Shown in pieces: positions 55,836 to 64,000 of a stretch of DNA of 64,000 nt; within the stretch, counting starts at the first letter, position 1; every line of letters starts with the position of its first letter. The DNA is from Antedon mediterranea (Eukaryota; Echinodermata; Crinoidea; Comatulida; Antedonidae), in the NCBI RefSeq assembly GCF_964355755.1, contig NC_092671.1, positions 23,079,070-23,143,069 of the forward strand. Reading direction: 5' to 3'. The translations under genes and the position numbers were made by a program. Under the pieces are notes generated by a model that did no database searches, was not told where the DNA came from, and worked only from the letters and a program-made list of their open reading frames with translations.

Positions 55836-56530
55836 TTTTAGCTCTAGATAGACGGCGACCGGTTTCTATATTGTTTGGTCCATACCATCGTCCATAAAGG
55901 CTATACATGCTGATACTATCGATACGACAGTCGGGGTTTTATCCGTGTTTACAATTTCGCCATTTTTTTTTTCGGTCAAGTGTACGGGGTAAAAAATAAA
56001 AAAGGAATTAACGTCAAGCATGCTAAACAAAAAATTAGTTTATTATAGGAATGTTCTATAAGTTGAAAATGTTCAACAAAAATTGTGGAATTGTAGATGC
56101 TGATAATTTAATGTTGGGTAAGGTTGTTTTAACAGCATTTTTTTTTTGCCGTCGAAATGACGGTTTACCACAACATCATCTGCAGTTTCAAGGCCCTTTC
56201 TACAGCAATTGCCGTCGATCTTCATGTTATTATTAGATATTATTGTATTGAACTCTGTAATGTGTGGTGTGATATTGTCAGTACAAGGGTCCGTTAAATG
56301 AGCGTTTAACGAATATAAAACCGATCTGTTAGGTCGGCGTTTAACGGACGAAAACAACGGACGTTGTTCTTCCGTTGTACGCGTTAGATAGTAAATTCAA
56401 TTTCATTGTACAGTATTAACCATGATACGCTCTACTGAGTACAGACCGCCCAACTCATTAACGTTTTGCATATTATTAACGCATTTAAACGTCTATTAAC
56501 GGAGTAAAAACATTTGGGCACGCTCCCTAA

Positions 56531-57010
56531 GATTAGATAACTTTTATTGATCCTCAAAAAGGAAATTCATTGCTCGTCATAATAAAAAACAAAAGAAAAC
56601 AAAATACAAATATAGCATATAACCATTCATATAAAAACATCTAAAAAATACAAAATATGTTAAGTTAATATCTTCTGGACTTCCTGTTGTACTGGATGAT
56701 ACCGGAGGGAATAATTTGTTTTCACACTGAGGAGCCTCAATCTACCACTTGGATTAAGTTGGTCTATGATTACTTTGTGGAGAGGATGAGAGGCATCCAA
56801 CTCAATGCGTTCGAAATCTTTCTGGAGGTGTTCTAGGTGCACATCGGTAAAGGAAGGCAGTTCCAGACCAGCTCGACGGATGAAAGTTTCAAGGCGTCCT
56901 TTATTCCCTCCGGTAACATTACCAGCTCAACAGGAGAGGCATGTCAGAGTCATGTTGAGTGCGTTTGGAGGCGATGACCGCCTTTTTTCCGGCTCCAAAA
57001 TTTTGAGATA
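56531..57010 (-). pseudogene. LINE E, 3' fragment (RT C-terminus and tail)
   Basis: The minus strand reads NVTGGNKGRLETFIRRAG, LELPSFTDVHLEHLQKDF, ERIELDASHPLHKVI, SGRLRLLSVKTNYS. DxSHPLH...SGR-R-L--KTN is the closing signature of many L2/Crack-like LINEs. The 3' UTR follows, with an ATCTTA-type tail that continues on the far side of the TIR element (53060-53078). Confidence 0.75.
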
Positions 57011-57228
57011 ATTCTCTCGTTTTTTTTATATATATTGCCTTATTTGATGACTATGCTTTATACTTTTCAAAAGAAGAAGGTATTGTGACTAAAAGGAGGA
57101 CAGTTTCCATCATTGTACTGGTGTTTACGTTCATTAATTTTGGCCTTTGACAGCTAGCCCCTGTCAATACCAATCAATCATTTTGATTGACAGGCTTACC
57201 TTAGGGCTTCACAGGTGTGCTACTCGCT

Positions 57229-59213
57229 ATGACGTCATCCAGCTGCGGCGTTCAACGTACTACCTTGGGTAGCCAGATGGAATTAACTAATGACATTGAC
57301 GTGCCATCAACTAGTACCAGTGATCTACTATCTTCTGTAAGTGAAACTACTATTCACCAACCAGGTGATGTTTTAATTAATGAATTGTTGTGCTTTCTCG
57401 TTAATAACATGGGTTCAATGACTTTTGACCGTCTTCACGCTATCACTGTTGCAAATTTCACGTTAAATGACATTAAAGCTGCAAAGGATTTACTATGTGC
57501 GCGTGTCCCCGATAAGGAAAATAATGTGCACATACCAAGACGAAAAGGTGATATTATAGTAACTGACATGCTCAGTTACCTGGTAAATTGTGATGCATCG
57601 TCTTTGCCTACATTCACAGCTGCAAATCTGTCTAAAATCCCATTTGTAGATGTGGAACACATTGATGCAACTTTGCTGCTCAGAGAGGTTCACAAACTGC
57701 GATCGGATTTTACCATGATGAAGGCAGATATCGCTTATGCAACTAATCAGAAATGCAAATTGGCCCAGCAAGTGAGAGAAGCTATGCAGACACAGCATTC
57801 TCCTGCACCGACTACCCGTAAACCTGAGAATTATCCAACAAAGCAAATAGTTATTCCTGACGAACCGTATTATAAACCACATGATTGTAAGAATTCTCAA
57901 ATTCCGTCCGCTGAAGCAATTGTTGGTGAAATTTCCAAGAATATAGAAGGGAATCCTCGTAAGGGGAATCCCCATACTAAAGAAGATGATGTTCAATCTG
58001 CATCATCAGCTTGTATTCCTGTTAATCCAATGAACACATTCGCGTCTGCTGTAAAGAACACAAAGGTGAGCTCAGGCTGGAGTGAAGATGAGGATGGATT
58101 TCGCTTTCAAAGAAGAAAACAACGCCGTCAGTCCAAATTTAAACAAGGAACCGGTGATGAGGGTATTGAACTTAAGGCTAGGCCTCCACCACCTTATAAA
58201 CTATACCTGGGTAATATGGATAATGACACTAAAGCAACAGATGTGCAATCATACCTGAAAAGAGCCAAGAACATTACTGTCACCGTCAATGCTCTTGAAA
58301 GTAAACGAACAGACTGTGCCTCTTTCATGATACAATGTGAATTTAATGAAAAAGATATTGTTAATGATACTAATATCTGGCCATTAGGAGGTTTTATGAA
58401 CCTAAATATAAGCAGGGTAATGAATGACTCACATAAAATTAACAAACTTAGGGTAGTCTCCCTTAACTGTAATTCTTTTAAATCTGCTCAAAAAGAAATT
58501 TATGATCTCTGTGATGTTCATGACATTGTATGTTTACAAGAGATTTGGTTGACAAATGATGAGCTACCCATGCTTAAAAATTTTCACCCTGATTTTGATT
58601 GTTTTAGTGTTTCCCCCATGGATTCGGCCTCATTACTTGTGGGACGGCCATATGGGGGTGTAGCGACACTATTTAGGAAAACATTACACGATGTTGTTAA
58701 ACTTGTTGATCTTAAAGATAATAGGCTTGTCGCTATTGAGGTTGGCAAGGGTAGGGATAAAACCTTATTTGTTAACCTGTACTTACCCTATGAATGCGAC
58801 GACAACTTTGGTGAATATTTACAATATTTAGGTAAAATCGAAAGTATTGTTGAAGAGTTTGACAATGACAAAGTAGTCCTTGTTGGTGATTTTAATTCTG
58901 ATCCAAAGAAAAAATTCGGTAACGAATTGATTGATTTTTGGACTGAGTATAACTTGGTTATATCTGATTTGGAATACTTTGGTCATTACTCAGATACGTT
59001 TACTTATTTTAGTGATGCTCACAGTACCACAAGTTGGTTAGACCATGTTGTGAGCACTCATAGTTCCCATTCTCTGCTATGTAATTTTATAGTTAATTAT
59101 GATTTTATGTGTTCTGATCACTTTCCTATTTCGTTTGACTATTTGGGCATTGATACTTGTGATCATTGTAATGACAAGGGTGAAAATATGCATGAATCCT
59201 CAAAAAATATTAA
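57229..59213 (+). CDS. LINE F ORF1-endonuclease fusion
   Basis: Start chosen at MTSSSCGVQ (57229); an upstream Met at 57217 is also in frame. Residues up to about 400 are ORF1-like: two related helical segments beginning DVLINELLCFLV and DIIVTDMLSYLV, a basic stretch (RRKQRRQSKFK), and a small alpha/beta domain (YKLYLGNMDN to FMNLNISRV) typical of ORF1 nucleic-acid-binding proteins. From about 407 the apurinic-type endonuclease follows: VVSLNCNSF, VCLQEIWL (Glu), YGGVATLF, VVLVGDFNSD (Asp, Asn), SWLDHVV and CSDHFPISF (Asp-His). The key residues are present. Most LINEs keep ORF1 apart from the endonuclease; here they share one frame. After 59213 the frame runs into the inserted element and stops at 59232. 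Confidence 0.85.
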
Positions 59214-60798
59214 AGGGGGGTTCCGGGTTTAAAATGAATAGTAAAAAATGTAAAATATATTTGTTTGTCTCTTGAACGGTAAAAGTTTCAATTTATATAA
59301 GCGCCCAGTGAAGCAGAACGAAGGCTGTGAAATGAGGCCAGATTACAAGTGCAGCTACGGCAAAATCACACTGTGGTTACAGAATACGAAATTCGTGAAA
59401 TGGTCAATCTTCCGACGACTCGTTATCAATAACCATATCAATTACTTTTGTAAAATTATACTTATCTGATGTAATTTTAGTCGGTCTTCCCATTTATAAA
59501 ATCAATTTTCTATGAAAATCCATCAAAACAGTGAAAAATTAGATAAGTTTGCACTTTACGTTTGCCGATTTTCGCACTGACTTAGGGAAAGCCTTCAAAA
59601 TCAATGAAGCGTAACGTATACATTCCTGCTGAGCGAGGAGAGCGAGACGACAATACACGTGCTCTCTCTGCCCATGCCTGGCATCGTCACGTGATAAGCA
59701 GATACAGTATACAATACCAAACTGGTCGGGTCGAGTATACCCCGTCTATATCACAACATGAACGATGTACAGTATTTGATTGAAGGTCGACTCAACCTAC
59801 CGGAATGGTATAGATAATATAGCTCGAATGAGAGAGTTGGAATATTTGTAAACATAAGTACAGTATTGCTAATTTTAACAAGTGTAGCCTATAGTAAAAG
59901 GCCTGGTAGTATCAATTCGCATAGGGTCTACTACACTAGCTAGCTCAATTTTTAACTGGGCCGGATCGGCTAGGCTAGGCTAGGTCTCCTTCCTACTACC
60001 GGTCTACTTGCTTGATGCAGTATACGATTTTTTGGAGAGTAAACTAGGCCTACTTATTAGACCATACGTGCGGACGGCGATCGGACCTTGTTTTGCCTCA
60101 ATATTTACAGCCGATTTTTGTAGAACATTTTAGGTTTAGATTGTTTAGGAGTTTGGTTGATAGGATGGGTTTGGAATCCACTGAGTTTTGTTATTTATGG
60201 GCCAATCGTTTAGTAATAGGCTAGAGGCCCATGAATGATGGCCATCGTGGCATGGAATCCCTAGTCAGAAATGGCTCTCACCCCGGCATGAATAAAATGA
60301 TTTAGTCTAGGCCTAGCCTAGTACGTGAAGCCGATATACGATCTGTACTATTAATTTGAGGTATAAAAATAGTATAATTTATGACTCCGTAATCTGTACT
60401 AAATTTTGTATTTCATTAAATGTCAAATAAATATATGCTACTACTGTTATTATTACACTTTAGGCCTAGCTTCTTAGCAAATCTACAAAAAATGTATTTC
60501 ACAATGATCGGGTGGTCGTCGTTTGACAGAGGAGAGAGAACACAACGTACAAGCTTGACGTCGCGAGTTTGGAATCCACTGATGACGTGATTTTGTGAAT
60601 ATCTCATGAATATTAATGAGCTTCCCTAAGCTGCTGAAAAACAGACTTTCCATGAATTTACCCTAAAATGTATATGAAATTTAATTTTTTTAATTTCTCG
60701 TTATTACTTCTTCATTCTGACATGTCTATATTGTTATAATATTTTTTATTTAATAAATAAACGATATTTAAAAGCAATTTTAAACCCAGAATCCCCCT
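59214..60798. mobile_element. TTAA-target TIR element (Kolobok-like), non-coding
   Basis: TTAA at 59210-59213 and 60799-60802. Inverted ends agggggg-ttccgggtttaaaat on the left and the inverse of attttaaacccagaatccccc on the right. 1585 bp, no transposase, with an AGGCCT-rich centre and a repeated ttggaatccactga (about 60173 and 60570). Purine-rich AGGGG ends with TTAA suggest Kolobok more than piggyBac; this is an inference. Confidence 0.8.
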
Positions 60799-60802
60799 TT
60801 AA

Positions 60803-62816
60803 AGTTAACTGGAATAATGTTAAGAGGGAGGATATAAACAATTTTAATGAGATAACTGAATCCTTACTTAGTAACCTTACTCTCAATTGCGATGGTTTAC
60901 TTTGTAATGATTCCTCATGTAAAGATGAATGCCATTGCAATGATATTAGTGATTTATATGACAATATTATTGAGTGTCTGAAAGTCAGTTCTGAGTGGTG
61001 TTTTAAGTCGACTAAAAATCAAAAAGTCAATGTTGTCCCTGGGTGGAATAACCGAGTAGCTGGATTTCATAAACATGCCCGGGAAGCATTTTTGAAGTGG
61101 CGTGGGTTGGGTAAACCCAGATATGGCCACATCTATTAACACATGAAAATCACTAGATCTAATTTCAAAAATGCCCTCAGAAAGTGTAAATCCAACGAAG
61201 AAATGCTAAGGGCGGACTCGATGGCCAAGTCTTTTGACGATAAGGACTATAATAGTTTCTGGGGTAAGGTTAAGAAATCCAGCTATGCCAATTCCCAGTT
61301 TAACATTATTGGTAGTGCTAAGGGGGAAAATGACATTTGTGACCTATGGCGTCAACATTTCTCCGATTTATTTAATAGTATTGACTCATCTGAGCATAAG
61401 ACTTTTGTTAATGAAACTCTTGAAAACTGTACAGACGGTGAAATTGATGTTTCACCCCATAATATTAAGCTATTAATTGACAAATTGCCCAATGCTAAAG
61501 CAGTGGGATATGATGGTCTATGCAATGAGTATTTCAAATTCGCTTCTGAGCGACTTAGTATTATTTTAAGTGTATGTTTTAAGGCTATGTTTGTTCACGG
61601 GTTTGTTCCAAGTAATCTCACAAAAGTCACGCTTGTTCCGGTAATTAAATCTAAATCAGGGAATATCACTGATAAAGGGAATTATCGGCCAATAGCTTTG
61701 GCATGTGTAGCTTCTAAACTTCTAGAGTCTGTAATGATACAACATTGTGGTAATTCACTGGACTCCCATGACAACCAGTTTGCCTTCAAATCTGGTCACT
61801 CAACCGAATTGTGTATATTTGCTCTTAAACAGATTATCGAGCATTACAACAATCATGGTAGCCCAGTTTATTGCTGTTTCTTGGACGCTAGCAAAGCCTT
61901 TGATAAAGTGAACCACTGGACACTTTTCAAGACCCTAATTGACAGGGGTACCCCTTCACCTGTAGTTAAGATACTGAGGTCATGGTATAGGAACCAGGAA
62001 TTTGTTGTCAGGTGGGGGAAGTTCCGTTTCCGATTCTTTCACTGTTCGTAATGGGGTTCGCCAGAGAGGCGTTATGTCCCCTCTACTTTACAATGTGTAC
62101 ACTGATCCGTTAACTGTTGAACTGACTAAGTCAAAAGAAGGTTGTGAAATTAACAGTCTTAAACTGAATTGCCTAAGCTTTGCCGATGACTTGGTCCTTT
62201 TGGCTCCGTCAGTGACTGGCTTACAAAGCCTAGTTGGACTCTGTGAAGGTTTTGCTAGTGACCATGATATTACTTTTAATGAAACCAAATCCAAATGCTT
62301 GTTATTTTGCCCGAAAGTCCACATATTACCTTAAATGGGGCACCTCTAATCGTTGATAATTCAATAACCTATCTTGGTCATGTGATCAGTAATAACCTGA
62401 GTGATGAAAGTGACATCAAACGTCAATATCGATCTATTTGCATTAGGGCCAACTCTATAAATAGAAAGTTTGGAAAATGTTCTACTAAGACTAAATGTTA
62501 TCTATTTAAGAGTTACTGTGTCAGCATGTACTGTTCAACCTTATGGTGTAGATATAATAAGAGCACTCTGAGATGATCACTGAATGTATGTTATAACAAT
62601 GCCTTACGTTTGCTGCTGAAGCAGCCTAGACATTGTAGTGCAAGCATGATGTTTGTCTTAAATGACGTCCCATCCTTTGATGAGTTCATTAGAAAATCTG
62701 TTTTTAGTTTTAAAAATCGTGTGAACGCAAGTAGTAATTCCTTGATCATGGCCATTAATCGCCACGTTCTTAGTGTGTCAAGAATGCACATACAATGGAA
62801 TGCTTTGTTGCATTGA
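60803..62816 (+). pseudogene. Reverse transcriptase half of LINE F
   Basis: Linker (WNNVKREDINNF, CNDSSCKDECHC), then after a stop at 61137 the 302-codon frame 61143-62051 with LPNAKAVGYDGLCNEYFK, NYRPIALACVASKLLES, QFAFKSGHSTELC and FLDASKAFDKVNH. A shift near 62020 leads to SVSDSFTVRNGVRQRGVMSP and the catalytic FADDLVLLAP (62180-62210). A second shift near 62325 leads to TYLGHVISNNLSDESDI and the C-terminal region, with a stop at 62575. All RT blocks are present, so it decayed after insertion. Confidence 0.88.
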
Positions 62817-62921
62817 CTTTATATATTTACATATCTTTGTTTTTGTTCTATGAGCTGTTAGATTAAGATTTTTTTTTCTCTCTTTTGCTATGGATATAAT
62901 ATTATGTCACCATGATATTCC

Positions 62922-63000
62922 CAGGCCCGTAGCCAGGGGGGTTTTTGGGGTTCGGGCGAACCCCCCCCCCCCCCTTGAAAAACAAAGGCCCCACTTCCAA
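62922..63000. mobile_element. One end of a hAT-like element
   Basis: caggcccgtagccagggggg followed by a G/C-rich inverted stretch (ggggttcgggcgaacccc). It resembles the CAGGCCCGTA end at 13048 and the G/C runs beside the hAT ends at 17671. No matching right end is visible before 64000. Confidence 0.5.
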
Positions 63001-64000
63001 AATCGTGCAATTAATTATCAATTATATCAGATTTTTTAGTCATTTTACTTCTATTGACTATGTTTAAATCGATCGAATATACAGATTGTCCGATGTCAAA
63101 GTCACTGCTGAGCGTGAGATCGAGAGATTGTTGAGAGATGATGGTTATAAATATGACAGAAAAATGGACTGACCAATCGCGTGCTTCGGCCGGGCTTTTC
63201 GGAACGCACAAGATCACGTTCAGTTCAGTTCAATCTTTTTGGGGATTTTTATTTTTTTCCTGGAAATATTTTTCATTAAACCAAAGAATTTCACTGTGTA
63301 AACTTGAATAAAAATGGTGCTGAGTTAAATTGGTACGTGTACGTAGGCCTACTGTATATTTCGGTGTATAAGACGCACTTTTGACACGCAAAATTGACCT
63401 CTAAATGTTACCCTAATTAATTTAATTACCTAATAATATTTAAATTAATTAAAAATAGTGTACTACTCTGCAATGTAGGCCTAGCTAGTTACTCACTCCT
63501 GTCTAACCACAGTGTGGTAACAAGTTTATTGAATTTTTAGTTAAGGTAAATTGTCATCCTCGACTGTATTAATTAATATTACAGTACGCATTAGATATTC
63601 TACCCAGGCCTAGTAATACTCTCTGAACTCACGGGTGTGTATTCTAGCAGCATGCAACATCACAGCGCAACACATTTATGGAAGAGGCCATTAATTACGG
63701 TGGTGTCACATTTTAATTACACAATAACTATTTCCCTTGATCACATCTCTATGTCAACAATCACATAATTTTATAATCATGTAGGCAATAGTTTGTATGT
63801 CAAGCGATATCTAAAAGAGTGTGTTGTTATTGTGTTAAGTAGCTTCCCCTAATCTCATAGGTCGTGTTCGTACGGTGGTTAAAATAAGCGCTTAATTTCA
63901 CCCATGTCTCGGGTTATAAATTGAGCGTTGTTCGTACTTGAAATATTTAACCGCTTAAATGCTTAATCGACGAATCACAAACCGGAAATTACGTTTTAAG
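63001..64000. other. Non-coding right edge
   Basis: AT-rich, AGGCCT motifs, no ORF of note. From 63850, ttcgtac...taagcgcttaa...cgcttaaatgcttaa is partly palindromic and may be the end of another TIR element that continues beyond the window. Confidence 0.4.

Larger units (their letters stand above)
53079..56527. mobile_element. TIR transposon with GGGAGCGTGCCC ends and minisatellite core
   Basis: 31-32-bp inverted ends (gggagcgtgcccaaatgttt... at 53079-53109, and its inverse at 56496-56527), with a TAA duplication at 53076-53078 and 56528-56530. It has split the 3' tail of a minus-strand LINE. It contains an 86-bp-period minisatellite (54150-55075), a duplicated 233-bp unit (55381-55835), and cgtttaacgga words close to both ends. 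No transposase. The 3-bp TAA target suggests PIF/Harbinger, but this is unproven. Confidence 0.82.
57217..62820 (+). mobile_element. LINE F, nearly full length, split by a TTAA element
   Basis: From 57217 one frame encodes an ORF1-like region and an AP endonuclease. After the insertion 59214-60798 the RT half continues to 62816. Removing the insert and one TTAA restores the codons KNI-K-VNWNN. Damage: stop near 61137, frameshifts near 62020 and 62325, a stop near 62575. Its 5' UTR may begin around 57020. No obvious target duplication found. Confidence 0.88.

Overview
This is a eukaryotic, AT-rich, intron- and transposon-dominated window. The clade is an inference. The very frequent AGGCCT/TAGGCCTA motif, the types of transposon present and the intron structure of the one clear host gene fit an invertebrate deuterostome such as an echinoderm or hemichordate. 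No species can be named from the sequence alone.

Host genes. The only securely recognisable host gene is a minus-strand SETDB1-type H3K9 methyltransferase. Five consecutive exons (25128-25230, 16228-16345, 15672-15762, 14863-14936, 6449-6581) join in phase across GT-AG introns and encode the Tudor-repeat region. The MBD, pre-SET and SET exons must lie to the left of the window. The N-terminal exons lie to the right; one possible 46-nt exon is at 43799-43844. A second, unidentified minus-strand gene may end at 52961. Two other small coding-like pieces (44024-44212 and 44734-44871) are unassigned.

Mobile elements, left to right. 1-3645: a LINE whose RT catalytic motif is split by a second, 5'-truncated LINE. 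3646-4440: degenerate CCACCTCT-type repeats. 4441-5070: a minus-strand LINE tail. 5211-5945: a foldback repeat. 6679-7721: a piggyBac-like element with TTAA duplication. 9440-13840: a decayed PIF/Harbinger with Myb-like and transposase genes, plus a SINE and a small hAT-like MITE. 16480-17516: a foldback element. 17517-24787: a three-level nest, in which a LINE is split by a hAT element (8-bp duplication) that is itself split by a full-length DIRS-type tyrosine-recombinase retrotransposon. 24784-25100 and 27238-33857: Helitron-like units, including a head-to-tail array of four. 33934-35422: a hAT-like TIR element. 35860-39415: a decayed mobile-type gene. 44937-47465: one TIR element with a Harbinger-like element inside. 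48432-48985: a MITE. 51056-52700: LINE, gag and other remnants. 53079-56527: a TIR element carrying a hairpin minisatellite, inserted in a LINE tail. 57217-62820: a LINE with ORF1 and endonuclease fused in one frame, split by a TTAA-flanked element.

Most of the mobile DNA at 6.5-25 kb lies inside introns of the SETDB1-like gene, whose known job in animals is to silence such elements. The DIRS element is the best preserved: a 1390-codon Gag-recombinase frame, a 723-codon RT-RNase H frame lying wholly inside it, inverted terminal repeats and an internal complementary region. Its RNase H carries a lysine where a catalytic glutamate is expected.
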